In this document: piece after piece, positions 33,000-46,500 of the stretch
How positions within the stretch are numbered: the stretch's first letter is position 1
How the letters are laid out: each line of letters starts with the position of its first letter
DNA from: Atkinsonella hypoxylon
Lineage: Eukaryota > Ascomycota > Sordariomycetes > Hypocreales > Clavicipitaceae
Direction of reading: 5' to 3'
Assembly (NCBI GenBank): GCA_000729835.1
Contig: JFHB01000177.1
Location: 1 to 64,000 of the forward strand
Length of the DNA: 64,000 bases
Program-made: the position numbers and the translations under genes
Notes under the pieces: generated by a model
Database searches by the model: none
What the model saw: only the letters and a program-made list of their open reading frames with translations
Told to the model about the DNA's origin: nothing

Positions 33000-35900
33000 A
33001 AGTTAGTTAAGAGCTAATCCCTATAAATAAAGGAACTATAACGCTTTACAATAAACTATATATAAATAGAGAAGTAGCTTTAAGCTGCAGTAGGCTAGTA
33101 GCTAGAGGAACCTAAACAGAAGCCTCTACCTATAGTAAACCTTTATAATAGAAATAAATAGAGCTTTTAGGCCTAATAGATAGTAATTACCTAAAAGCTC
33201 TAGGCTAATAGTGCCTTTATAAGCATAATATAGAACTAGTAGTACTATTTATACTAAAGCTTATTGCCTAAGGTTTAGTAAAGAGTAGCTACTTATTATA
33301 AAGTAGGTAAAGTAAGGGAATATAATATATAGAGATTTCTTAATTACTTAAAATTAGTCTTTATAGATTCTTACTAATAAAACTAAGCTTTAATTAAGCT
33401 TAATTAGCTTTAATAAGGTAGTAATAAGCAGTTTATAGAATTCTATATTTATTTTAAAGAGAAAATTACACTAGTAGAAGGGGCTAACTAGAATAATAGT
33501 GTAAAGTTAGCTAAGTTATAAATAGTGCTTAATAAGAAAATAAGGGATTATAGTATAAGAAGGAATATCTTACGTTATAACTACCTTTAGGCAGTAAAGC
33601 ACTACTGCAGTATTACACTAAACCTTAAGTTATATTATATTAAGGAATAGTATTAGTAGAAATATAGCTTTAGCTCTAAAGAGCTCTAGAATAGCAATAC
33701 TAAAATAACTAAGGTTAACGCTATAGAAACTTAATAGAAATAGAAAAAGAGCGTAAAGAAATCTAGAGTAAGATAATTAAATAAAGATACTTTATAAGTA
33801 AAGTAGGTATTTAAGGCTAAACTTAAGAAACACTATTAAAAGAAGTAATACCTTTAATATAGGTTATTCTAACACTATATTTAAGGATATAGATTGCAAC
33901 TAGCAGAATATAAGCTAGAATTAACTAGTATATAGGTAGTAGCTATAAACAATATATAGAAGAAGAACTTTAATAAGTTAGAAAAAGGCTTACTCTTAGC
34001 CTTAAGCTTAATATAGAGGTAAAGGTAATATAAATAATATAATAACCCTTACTTAATAGGTAGCTAAAAGAAGAATATAGAGAGATAACTAAGAAAATAG
34101 ATATATTACTATTTCTTATCTCTATACTCTTTAACTAACTATTGTTCTATAATATATAGATAGATAATAGATATAACTACTTTACTGCAATAAGTAAGAG
34201 TTTAGTGTAATACCTTAGCCTAAAGTAAGTTCTATTACTATATAAAAGAAGAGTATAAATAGTAGTAGAGGTTAAATAGTAGTTCTATAATAGCTACTAA
34301 AGAAGCGCCTTAATTACTTCTTTAGTTTACTTATAGGTAGATATTAACAGCTAGGTCTTTTTAGTAGTAGCCTATATAATCCTAGGCTTAACCTAAGATT
34401 ATATCTTTAGGAGTCTATAGTTAGCCTATAATAGAGTTATTCTTAATGCTGCTAGCTAAAGCTTATTAGTAGGTAAAGCTAAAGGCCTTATAATTTAAGT
34501 AGTAAGCTCTTAGAGCGTTAAGAACCTAATAAGACTAGTATTAGTAGTAGTTTATAGCGCTTTAATAAAATAAAGTAAGAGCTAAGAGGTTACTATATAT
34601 TTTATTGCTATAAGCCTTTAGGAAATTACCTCTATATTATTATTATAAATCTCCCTAAAAGGTTTTAGTTTACTAATACTACTACTTAAATTAAAGGATT
34701 TTTATAATCTTTTTAAAGAAAAGAAAGCCTAAGGCCTTTTGCTATATAGAGAAGAGCTAAATTACTATATTAAGCTAAAATAGCAGCTAAATAGCTCCTT
34801 ACTATTACTGCTGTAGGCTTTACTATACAATATACTATAGAACTATTTATTAGAAATTAAAAGGTAGGTAATAAACTTAATAAATAAAGAGTAAATTTAA
34901 GCTAGCTTCTTTTTAGCAGTAGTATTTATTCTTTTAGCTAAAAAGCTAAGTAAAGGTTAATAATTCTATATTAATTATTAAGCCCTTAATAAAATTATAG
35001 AATAGAACTATTACTCTCTTCCTTTAATAAAAGAGATACTTAAGTTATTATTAAAGGTATATTAGTTTACTAAGCTAAATGTATAGTTAGCCTTCTATAG
35101 AATCTAGATAGTAAACAGTAAGGAGTACCTTATAGCATTTTACACCTAGTTTAGCCTCTTTAAATAGCTAGTTTACCCCTTTAGGTTAGTAAAGGCTTTA
35201 GCTATATTTTAACAATATATTAATAGTGCACTAAAAGAGGCCCTTAAGGATTATATAATTACTTATTTAAATAACATTCTTATTTATATAGAGAGTTCTA
35301 GAAAAGACTATATATATAAGATATAGAGGATCTTAAAAAAGTTACAGCTAGTAAAGCTGCACTTAGATCTTAAGAAATACTACTTTACTATAACTAAAGT
35401 TAAATACCTTAGCTTTATAGTAGTAGTAAGAAAAGAGATATACTTAAATCTAAAGAAGATTGCAGCTATTTAAGAGTAATAAGCTCTTACTAAGTTATAA
35501 AAAGTATAAAGCTTTCTTAAATTTATAAACTTTTACTATAACTTTATATTAAATTTCTTAAATATTATAGAGCCTTTAGTTAACTTAATAAAGAAGAGAG
35601 TTCTATTTTAGTAAATAGAGAAATATAAAAGGTTATTTATAAAGCTTAAGGAAGCCTTTACTTTATACTTAGTTTTAGCCTAATAAAACCTTAAGAAGAA
35701 TATAGTAGTAAAGGCTAATTGCTTAAGAGAGGCCCTTAGTAGCTATTTATTCTAATATAATAAAGCTAGTATACTTTAGCTTATAGTATACTATTTAGTA
35801 AGGTTATCTTTAGCTTAGTGTAACTATACTATTTATAATAAGGAGCTCTTAGTAATAATATCTTACCTTAAAGCTTAAGTAGTAAAGTTATAGAGAGTAG

Positions 35901-37850
35901 TATACCTCTTTATAATTCTTACTAACTATAAGAATCTAGAATACTTTATATCTTTATAAGAGATCTTTAAGCGTTAAGCTAGGTAGGTAGAGCTTCTCTT
36001 TCTCTTTAACTACTACTTATAATACTACTTAGGGCTATAGGTAGAGCAGCTAAATACACTATTATAATAAGAGTAGAATTAAGAAGGAGTAATGCTATAG
36101 ATAGACTAGATCCTCTAGCCTCTCTCTATTAGCTGTTTTAGTACTCTCTATAGAGATAAAGAGAAGAAAGAGGTTATAGAAAATATTATAGTAGAAATAG
36201 CTAGTAAAGTAATACTAGAAAGTTAACTAGCTAAGGCTTTATAGGTGCTAGCTAGAATAACACTATTTCTAAATAAACACTTATAGAGCCTATAGAACTA
36301 AAGAGTATAAGAAGACTTAATATACCTAATAAGGTTAAATACAGTCTAAAAGAGAGAAAAAAGGTTTCTATTAAAGGTAAAGATATAAGAATAAATTATA
36401 AACTATACCTTTAATATATAAAAGGCATTAATTTACTAGAGCTGCCTCTAGGTCCTTAAGTATAAGCTATTAACTACTATACTAATATATAGAATATATA
36501 AGTTACTAATATTAAGCTACCTAGAACAAAATACTACATTTTAGGCATTAATATATAACTACTACTAAAATAAACTGTTCTAAGATATTGCTTAGTACAT
36601 TTAAAACTACTACTATTACAGTAGCTAAAAGAGTAGGAGGTTGTAGTAAGGCCTATTACAACCTATTTTAGCGCTAAATAGATATTAGTTATAGATCTCT
36701 ATAGATTTTATAATAGATTTACTAGCGCTAAACTAAGCTATACTCTCTTACTTAATAGTTATTACTAACTAACTTTTAAAGTATATATAGTTAAAAGTAA
36801 TAACCTCTATAGAGATAAAGGAATATACTCTATAGTTTAAGCATTATTAGTAGTAGTTCTATAGGTTTCTAAAATAAATTATCTTTAACTATAGTTTAAA
36901 CTAATTAAGTACATTTTAAACTACTCTTTATTACTTTATTAAGATTAAATAATTACTATTTACTTCTTATTATCTATAAATAAACAGTAAAATAAAGAGA
37001 GTTAATTAGAAAGTATAGGTAATTCTATAGATTATAGTTGCCTTTTTATAGTTTAACTAGCCTAAATACCTCTCTATATACTAGCTAGCTATTAACAATA
37101 GAAACTCCTTAGTAATAGGTATAAGCTTAAACTAAGCAATATATAGGTACAATATAGACCTTATCTAGAAGCTTATAGATAAAGAGAAGTCTTAAGTTTT
37201 ATATAAGGAATAGGCTTTAGTGTTCCTTAAATAACTATAAAAGAGTATAAATATTACTTAAGCTATAATTAACTTTATTTAGTAAAGATAATAAAAGTAG
37301 TTAAATAGAAGCTATAAACTAATAGAATAGTATAAAGTAAAGAACTTAGTTTAGCTAATGCTTTATTATATTAAAATAAACTACTTAAGTTAGAAATTTA
37401 ATTAAGTTATAGTAAAGTATATAGTTATAGATATACTAATACCTTTAACTATAAAATTAGATATTTTACTAGAAATTTACCTAGTTTTCTATATTAACCT
37501 TATTAAGTAAGTAGTAATAAACCTTTTACCTTTTTAGTAGTTAGTAAACTTAAGACTTAGTTTTAAGCTAGCTATAATAGATATTAACTTATCCCTTAAG
37601 GAATATAGAGTAAAGGAGATTCTAGCTACTAAAAACGCTTTAGGCTAAAGGAAACACTATTAAGTGCTTATTAAGTAAATAGAATTTATTTAGCTTATAT
37701 AGAAACTACTAAAAAACTTTCTTAATATAAAAGTACTAAATTAATTTAAGTTATAGTAAAGAAACACTTAATTTAATAATAAGCTTAGTAAAAGTATAGT
37801 AAAATTTTATATAAACTTTAATAATAACTTAATTATCCTTAATTAAAAAT
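33000..37850 (+). pseudogene. C gag-pol relic
   Basis: RT is clear: AFYRIQIVNSKEYLIAFYT near 35,090, then FQQYINSALKEALKDYIITY and YLNNILIY at 35,264, where the YLDD box has both Asp changed to Asn. Integrase follows near 36,650-37,200, with NSKIKRVNQKV (from a TDGQTERxNQ-like motif) near 36,984 and LAINNRNS near 37,090. Gag and protease must lie in 33,000-34,700, but I could not fix their limits. Stops occur throughout. Confidence 0.78.
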
Positions 37851-40275
37851 AAAAGAAAATAAACTCTCCTTTATAGAGGCCTATATAATTACTATAAAAA
37901 AAAAAATAAAAATAAAAATAAAAGAAATTCCTTAGTAAGTAGTAAAGAGGCATTAGTGCTTATAGCGTAAAGATATAACTACTTAAAAGGCACTTTACTA
38001 CTCTTTAGGCAGTTATAAAATAGAAGCTAAAGGAGCTATATAGTGTCCCTAAAGTAGCGTAAAAGCTAGAGCTAAAATAGTAGTATTAGTAGAAGGTATA
38101 GAAGCTAGAGTAGATAAGAATATAACTAGTGCTTTAAATTAAGGCTTTACTCTAGTAAATATAAGTAAGAATATAATATCTTAAATAGCTTAGTGCTTTA
38201 AGTATAAAGGTATAGTTCTTAAGAAAAGAAAGATAAAGAGAAAGAAAGTAAAGAGAGTAGTAAGCTAGATTAAGGTTATATACTCTAGAAATATAGATAG
38301 TAGTTAGTGCTATAAGTAGTTTAAGCTTTTAAGCTCTACCTAAAGGTAGATATATTTTTAGTGTATTACTTTAAGGTTATTCTATAAGAGTAAAGGGATA
38401 ATATATAGCAATAAAGAAGCCTTATATAGCAGTAAAGAGGCAGCAGTAGTAGAGGTTAGCAGTATATAATAAGGTGTAAGTAGAGATAAAGGCAACAATA
38501 AAGGTATAGTAATAGCAGTAGTATTAGTAGGTATAAAGAGTAATAAGAAGTTATTATTAATATCTATAGAGATATACTTATATTTATTAAGGTTAAACTT
38601 ATTGTTCTTTAGAACAATAAGGGCTATAGTGCTCTTATAGATTATAGAAGAAAAGAGAGTAAGTGTAAAAAAGCTATTAGCTTAAGTTATATAATAAAGA
38701 GAAAAAAAAAGTATAACCTTCTTTTCTATATAATTAGTAGTAAGTATATTCTTAAGTATAATATTATAGTAGTTATATATATTTAAGAACTTATAGGTAA
38801 AAATAGTTTAGTAGGTAAGTTAGCTAAAGTAAAAGAGAATTAATATAGACTTAACTATAAAACCTTAGTTAATAAGTTTCTATATTTTAGTAAAGTAACA
38901 CTATAGGTAAGAATGCTTAGTAAAGAGGCTTAAGTTCTATATATAGCCTCTATACCTCTATATATATAGTTAGTATTCTCTTCCTTAGCTAAAGCAGTAG
39001 TTATATAAGCTTTTCTTATAAAGGTTGTTGTAATATAGTATATAAATATCTTTAAGGATGTTACTATTAAATAGCTCTAAATTATTTAAGTTCCTTTATA
39101 TAAGGAAACTATATATATAGCAGCAATAAAGAACTATTAGCGCTATAGAAGTAGAAGTAGTAAGAGCACTAACACTAGTAATATAGCTATTAAAGTTCTA
39201 AATGTATTCTAGGTTAGTAAAAGAATAAGCTATATATAGATAAAAGAGTAGTATACTTTAGGCTAATAGAATAATATTTTATAGTTTTAATTAGCTAGCT
39301 ACTTATAATTAAATAAATTCTATTTAGTTATAACAGAAAAGAGCTCTTTTACATTAAAAGAAGTAGCAGTAGCTATATAGTGTAAAAAGGGAATTTTAGG
39401 AAATAATAATAGAACTATTTAGTTATAATATAGAGGTAAAATAAGATATAAAGAAGAAAAGAAAAGATAAAAAAGAGAAAGAAAGAATTATTTATTTTTA
39501 TATTAGAAATAACTAAGAGCTAGCTGCTAGTTTATTGCACACTAAAGGGATAAGAATAATAATAACTATTTACACTTTACTAGCTGTTAGTTTATTATAC
39601 ACTAAAAGAATAACACTAATAACAAACGTTTATGCCTTATACTCTAGATAACACCCTCTATATATAGATAGGTTATATATAACTAATAACTATTTGTAAT
39701 AGCAATAGAGATAAAAGAGAGAGAGTGCTTTCTAGTTAATAAAAGAGATTATTATATAATAATTGCTTTAAATATAAAGAGACCTAAGGATATAGGCAGT
39801 TTATACACTAGTAATACTAGCATTACAGCTAGCGCCTATATACTAGTTAGATAATTAATAGTTATATATAAAGGCTTATAAGGTAGAGGGAGGTAGAGAG
39901 CTAATAAACCCTAAGAGAGTATAATTAAGTAAAGGGGCGTAATTAAACTATTATAGTATAACTAATAGGTTAGTTAGTAAAGCAATAAACAGCTATTGCT
40001 AAGGTGCTATAAGCAATTAGAGAGAAGGGAGATAGAGTAGATGTCTATTTATATATTAGCTCTATAACACTATATAAAGCATAAATAGTGCATTAGTGTA
40101 GCAATAGAACAGCTAAAGTAAAGCGCCTAGGCGTAAATATTATACTCCTTACTTTTTATAGGTAAATAATAGAGGAAATATAAAGAGAGAGTAAATAGGA
40201 AATTAGCTGCAATTTATAGTACCTACTAAAGACAATAAAGGGATTGTTATAGAGGCTAGAAGAAGAAGGAAAGTA
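37851..40275 (+). other. Unassigned 2.4-kb segment of C between pol and the 3' LTR
   Basis: AT-rich with a purine-rich plus strand. No family motif was seen in any frame I read, and stops are dense. It may hold an extra ORF of the element, a chromodomain tail, or a further buried insertion. Confidence 0.5.
39520..39640 (+). repeat. Two direct repeats, period about 60 bp, in C
   Basis: TAGCTGCTAGTTTATTGCAC at 39,521 recurs as TAGCTGTTAGTTTATTATAC at 39,581, followed in both by ACTAAA and an AATAA-rich tail. The differences are RIP-type transitions. Confidence 0.75.
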
Positions 40276-40598
40276 TATTATAAACTTAAGCCTTAAGCTT
40301 AAGTCTTTTAGTAAAGAGAGAACAGCAAAAGAGAGATAGAGATCTATATAGATAAAGGGAGAGAAGTAAGCTGTATTTATTTAGGGGTTAGCTAAACTTT
40401 GCTAGGCCCTAGAGAGAGAACCTTAGCTATAGAGCATATACTAAAAGGGGCTCCTAAGGGGATAGACCTACCCCTAGATATATAGTACAGGAGTATAGGG
40501 AGGCTTCTAGTTCCTTCTCTCTTCCCCCTTTCCTCCCTATAATTATAGTTCTTATTATAGACGCTAGTCAGCAGCAGCTCCTAGGCCAGTCCATTACA
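40276..40598 (+). repeat. C 3' LTR
   Basis: 323 bp after the purine tract AGAAGAAGGAAAG. Its 3' half (about 40,560-40,598) is nearly free of RIP and ends CATTACA. Confidence 0.9.
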
Positions 40599-40603
40599 GT
40601 AGC

Positions 40604-41882
40604 CTTCTTATTAGCTAGTACCTCCTTCTATTTAACTAGAATATACTCCTATAATTTTAGCGGAATTATTACAGCTTATACTGCTGTTATATTCTAATAT
40701 AGAATCTTTAAAATTAGTTAGAAGATACCTATTTCTATAACTATATTATAAATAGACCTAATAGTAGCTCTAGAGCGGATAAAATTGATTTTAACACTAT
40801 AATTATAGAGGAAGGTTAAACCTAGAAGGAGCTTTAGTTCTAAGTTACTTATTACATTAGCTATAACTGTAAAATAGCTAGTTATAGGTATACTATATAT
40901 AGATCTAGGGATGTAGAAGTTAAATGTAGCTGTCTTAGAGATATAGAAGAACAACTGCACTCTAGTGACTAGTTTTAGCTCTATTTTTGCCTATTTTACA
41001 TTCTAACTAAACTAAGTTAACTATACTTTATTAACTAGCACTAAAGAGGTTCTAGTATCTAGGTAGATCTAATGTAATAGCCCTTTATTATAGAATTAAA
41101 TAGAAATCTTTAGGAAGGAATTTAACTTTAGAATACTAGATTTAACAATCTATAGCCTTATAACTACTTTAACTACTTACTCTATCTAGATTCCCTATAA
41201 ATTCTTTTAGTCTACCTTTATTTAAACCTTTTTCTTTTATTTTTCTTTACTTTTAGTAAAATAGGTTTTAATAAAGTTAGATTCTAGGCTAGTTAATAGC
41301 TCCTTAGTATTAACTATTTCTTCTTCTTCTACTAGCTAGTATTTATAGCTTTTAAGGTACTTCTTATAGTTTTCTTAGTTAGATTTATCTTTAAACGTTA
41401 TTATATAGGTATATTCCTTATTATTCTATAGTAGGCTCTATTGTTAGAAACGTTAGAGCTACTAAAGATACTGCAGCTCTAGCTAATAATTCTAGCTAGC
41501 CCCTAAATTCTAGTTCTACTAAGGCTAAAGCTACTGCTCTCTTAGTAGCTAATTCCTCTAGTTTTATAGTAGGTATTAAGTATAATTATTCTAGTAATTT
41601 TTATAGAATAGAGGTTAGAACTAAAATTAACTGTTGCTTTTATTCTAGTTAGCTTAGTTACCTTAAGCTACCTTATTGTTTTTAGAGTTCTTACTATTAG
41701 ATTTACTCTAAGTATAGTAAGTATTAGTACCTTCCTTATAGTCTCTTAATTTTTATTGTTTTCCTAAATCCTTTAGGTATTCTTATAGATCCTTAACCTT
41801 ATTATCTACTATAGTAATATATATAGATCTTAGGTCTTTTACTGTTAGAATTAAGTATAGCTATTGCAATCCTAAGTATAGC
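40604..41882 (-). pseudogene. Gypsy D protease region
   Basis: The minus-strand frame 40,718-40,960 reads SNLELKLLLGLTFLYNYSVK, like the C-terminal half of a retropepsin (a LLGLDFL.xH-type motif). The DTG or DSG part was not identified. Upstream (towards 41,882) lies Ser/Asn-rich sequence, probably the end of Gag. C separates this segment from the RT at 32,511, and A3 separates it from gag at 49,733. Confidence 0.62.
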
Positions 41883-42581
41883 TGTTAAAAATAAGCTACC
41901 CTGTATAGCCTATTTTTATGCCTACTAGTTGCTCTATCACGTGACCCTCATTAGGTCTTGTTACGTTAATTTTTAATAGAGATATTATTGTTACTAGATG
42001 CAAACATCTAGATTTAACTAAGGCAAAGTTGCCTAACCTATAGTTAACTTTAACTGCGATTTTCTCTACAACTAGCAATAGTAGAAATTTAAGAAGTATA
42101 CTATTTAAAAGCTAAGAATTAGGGCTATCTAATAGTATAATTGTTAAATAGAGTTGCTTATAAGGGTTGCTTATTATTAGTAGAATTTATTAAATTGTGC
42201 ATATAGGCGTCTCGTTTGTATAGCTGTAAGTTAATTTTTTTGTTTTTATATAGTAAATCTTTTTGCAGAAATTATAAAGTAGCCTATAAGCCCCTTTTAG
42301 CGACTACAGCTCGCTAATATAGTTAGTAGGTCTATAAGGGACTAGAAAGATTTAAGATCCTACCCTTACTAACTTATTTGTTATAGCGCTCTTAATATAA
42401 GATACCACTATTATTATAGTTATCTACTGCCTCTACGTAATCTATACTATACACTACAGCTTAATTTAGGCTGCTGCTGCTTCTACTACGTAATAATTGC
42501 TAGGAGCAATTACAGGTGCTAAATCTAAGAGACCACTACCCTCTTAGATATCTAGTTCTGTAATCCCTATTATTTTCAATA
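41883..42581 (+). repeat. A3 5' LTR
   Basis: 699 bp, TGTTAAAAATAAGC to TTTTCAATA, followed by the primer site GGTTATGAGCCC at 42,582-42,593. Confidence 0.94.
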
Positions 42582-42593
42582 GGTTATGAGCCC
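42582..42593 (+). promoter_or_regulatory. A3 primer-binding site
   Basis: GGTTATGAGCCC, fully complementary to the anticodon arm of initiator tRNA-Met. With the A2 site it is the unmutated form among the A copies. Confidence 0.82.
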
Positions 42594-43522
42594 GAAAGAC
42601 CTATCTGCAAGCTGTTAGCCCGCTGAAATCTACTATTGTATACTGTATTACCCACTAGAAGCTATATTAAGACCTGCGCTAGCAGCTATCGCTGCCAAAA
42701 ATTAGTAGCTTGCTGGAAGCTATTAATACCTGCTGCACACACATCGCTAGCCACTATACTAGTGTTTTTATTCTGCCCACCCTGTGCCTCCTGCACTAGT
42801 TCTATGCACCCTATATATATACACTTTTGAAGCTATTCTTAATAGCTAGGTTCTATTATTGCGTAACATCAAAATATATATATCTATATATATTCCATTT
42901 GCACTGCAAATCGTTTTATTAGGCACTGCTTAATCAATTATTTCCATTAAGAAATAAGCTTAGCGCTACACTGCATTGCTTGTTGTTGTTGTTATATTGT
43001 GCACCCTATACACCTCTGTTAGTAGCTATACTACAATTTGTAGTATACGCCTAACAGCTCTTGTTGCTGTTAGATATTCCTGTGTTTTCAGTTGCAGAAT
43101 CAATTTATGTAGTAATCCCACTAGTTAGGATTTTAAAGTAGGAATTAGCTGAATATCCCTAAATTAGCTATACCTAGGTCTCCACTAATTTATTGGAACC
43201 TAATTGGAGAAGAATCTCCTAAATTTTTTAGCTAAAAATAGCTAGAACCTGTGTTTTATGCCCCTTGCAACTACTTGTTAATCTAGTCTGCTATACAAAT
43301 TATATGCGCATACAGATCGTAATACAACGCAGCCTTTAGAGCCCGTTATACCTATTACAAAAGAAATTGGAGAAAAATCTTAGTATAATTTCTGAAAATA
43401 TAGAGCACTTCTAGCCTATATTTAGTAAGAATTATTACTGTTATTTACTACTATTTCCACTGTAATTTAGCTATAATTAGCTATAAAAGAGCGTTAAATT
43501 AGCTACTTTTTAAACCCTTAAA

Positions 43523-46500
43523 ATAGCACTAAAAGGAATAGGCAAAGGAAAGAGCATAAGCCCTAAAAGGGGTAGTAGTTCTAGTACACTAGCTACAGCT
43601 GCTACTAGCTTTCTTAGTCCAGTAAGGTCCCCCCCTCAGCCAGTAGATTCCTCTTCTAATAAAGAAGATTATACAGCTAAAAAGGCTCTAAAGGAAGCTA
43701 GATTAGCTTCTAAAAGAGTAGTATAAGTCTATAATATACAAGCTAATCTAAAAGCTTAAATAGATAAGCAACAAAAGACCCTAAATAGATTTATTAGGCA
43801 TAGTGAAGCAAAATAAAGCTAAAATAAAGGTAATATAGCTAATTTACTAAGTAAATTAGATACTATAATTACATCTATAGGTAATCTCTCTATAGGGTCT
43901 CTCTCTAAGGTAGTAGATTCTATTACTTCTAAGACTTCTAAAGTCTCTTTTAAAGTCCCTAAACCTTTTAGTTCCTCTAATAGTGCTACTTTTCTGCCTG
44001 CTTTTAATAAAGGCACTATAAAAGAGTTAAATAAGAAGGTCCACTCTATTCTAGAGGCTGCTAAGCTAAAAGGCCCTAAAAATTTTAAACAGTAGAAGTA
44101 AGCTTTAACTATTTAATTTAGAGCACTAGAATTCCCTTAATTTATTAATAATCCTAGTATAGCTAGTACTTTAGTAGATTTAGAACAAGCTATTATCCTT
44201 ATAATTATAAGAGATAGTTGCTAATCTAGACCTTAAGCTGCTATAAGCTAGCATAAGTCCCCTGTAGATGCCTATAACGTTCTAGTTAGGCAGTATTTAC
44301 AGAGTGCTAAAATATAACGTAGTACGCTATATACTAGTTATTACAACTTATTGTTTTTAAACTATAAGGGATCTTTAGAGGCCTTTAATGCTAAATTTAA
44401 TAATTTACTAGCTAGATTACAGCTCTATAGTGTAGCTATTAATTCTATTAACTAGGTAAATTATTATATTAATGCTTTAAAGAAGACCTTCCCTAGCTAG
44501 GCTAAAAGGCAGCAATATTCTATTAGAGCTGCTAGAGCATAAGGTCTATCTGTAAAAATGCTGAATTTATAGTTCCTTATAGCTAACTTATTAGAAGAAT
44601 AAAGAGATAAAAGCTTCTCTATATCTAAGGCTCTTAGTTATAAAGCTTCTAATTCTAATAGTTCTAATAATAATAAAGCTAACTAAGGAAAGAATCCTCC
44701 TAATTAGAAGAAGAATTCTAATTCTAATTCTAACTATTCTAATGCCTCTAAAGAAAAAGATTAAGATAAAGCCTTTAAGAATAAGAAAAAGTAGAAGAGC
44801 TAAAGAAGAAGTAACAAAAATTCTAGGAATAAGGATAGAGAAGCTACTTTTACTATAGGTTGTTATAACCTATCTACTAGCAACTAGGATACTATAGAAT
44901 CTAATAATTCTAGCAGTTTTAGTAGTAATAATTCTTACAACTTAGATACAGAATCTACTACTAGTGATACTAGTACTACTAGTAATAATACCCCTTCTTT
45001 TAATTACTCTAACGGAATAATTAAAAACTCCTTACTATACAATATAGGTTCTACCTATTATATAGTTAACAATAAGGCATTTTTTAGGACTTTTAAGCCT
45101 ATAAAAAAGGGTAAAACTGCGCCTATTGCTACTAGAGGAGGTCCTATTTATCCTAAAGGATAGAGAACTGCTGTATTCTAGGTACTAATTAGTATAAATC
45201 CAGCTAAATATAGGCCTTTAGCTCTAAAGGATGCTCTATATTGCCTAGGTTTAAATACTAACCTAATTAGTAGTCTAAAGCACTATTTAATAGGGGGCAC
45301 TCTCCTTAGAAATTAGCTATTTTTAGCTAATAGAAGCTACTGTAGGCTTCTAAATCCTAAAAAGTATAGTTTCTTTCTATAGCTTAAGGGGCAAGAGACC
45401 CCTAGAGTATGTAAAAACTACGCTAATCTCTCTTATATAGGATTTCTAGCTAGTAATAGTTATAATAGCAATTATAATACTAGTTATTCTATAGAGGTTT
45501 AAATCCCTTAACAGCCTAGTTTTAATCTAGAGGAATATAGCTAAATTAAGGAATTATCTAACTTTAAAGAAGAAGAAGCAAATAATACTAATAACAATAC
45601 TATAGAGCTATTACCCCTAGTTCCTAAACGGGCTTCTAGTTAGATTCCTTCTAATAACAGGGATTTAAAAGGTCTAAATCCTAAGTTGCTAGATATTGGA
45701 GGAAATAGCTGTCTAGATCCCTTAAACGAGGCCTATAGTTCTTAAGAGATCTAGTAAGATAGAGAGCAACAGGAAGCTAGCTCTAATAATAATTCTAGTA
45801 GTAATCCTACTGCTTCTTCTTCCTATAAGAAGCTCCTAGAATTAGCTGCTACTTAGTATGTTAGATTAGGGCATATAGGACTCCCTTTACTAAAGAAGAC
45901 TACTTCTATTACTAAAGGTATTCCTAATTTTACAAAAATTAAGGAAAAGAATTTTAACTGCTTAGCTTACAACTAAGCTAAAGCTGTTAGAAGACCTAGC
46001 AAGCATGCTATTCCTAACCCCCCTAGATGTTTAGATATTATAGAGGGAGATACTGTTAAAATAGAGCCTATACTGTACAATAAGAGGCCTCTAGTTCTTT
46101 TTCTAATTAATAGAAAATTACAGTATAAGTAGTCTTTTAATCTAGCTAATAAAGAGGGTTCTACTCTCTATAGCTGTATTAAAGGCTTCTTTAAGGAATT
46201 AAAGAACTAGTATAACTGCTACTCTAAACACCTTTATTTTAATAGTAGTATAGAAATTAATACTAGGTTATAAGCTTAGCTATCTTCTAAGGGTATTTGC
46301 TTTAGCACCTCTTGCCCCTATATTTATAAATAGAATAAGCTAATAGAGAGAGCTATAAGGGTACTTCTAGACTATTTGCGTGCTACTCTACAGTAGTTAT
46401 AATTACCTCTGTATCTATAGTCTTACATTCTTTCTGCTATAGTGGATTTAGTTAATACTACTGCGAATAGTACTAAACTACTAAGTCCTAAACAGCTATA

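Larger units (their letters stand above)
32512..40598 (+). mobile_element. Ty3/gypsy retrotransposon C, full-length structure, RIP-degraded
   Basis: 8,087 bp with two 323-bp LTRs (32,512-32,834 and 40,276-40,598) and an exact TSD GTAGC (32,507-32,511 and 40,599-40,603), inserted in gypsy D. RT lies before integrase, so it is gypsy. The LTR starts TGTTATAGACTCGAG and ends CATTACA in the better preserved copies. About 2.4 kb between pol and the 3' LTR are not explained. Confidence 0.9.
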
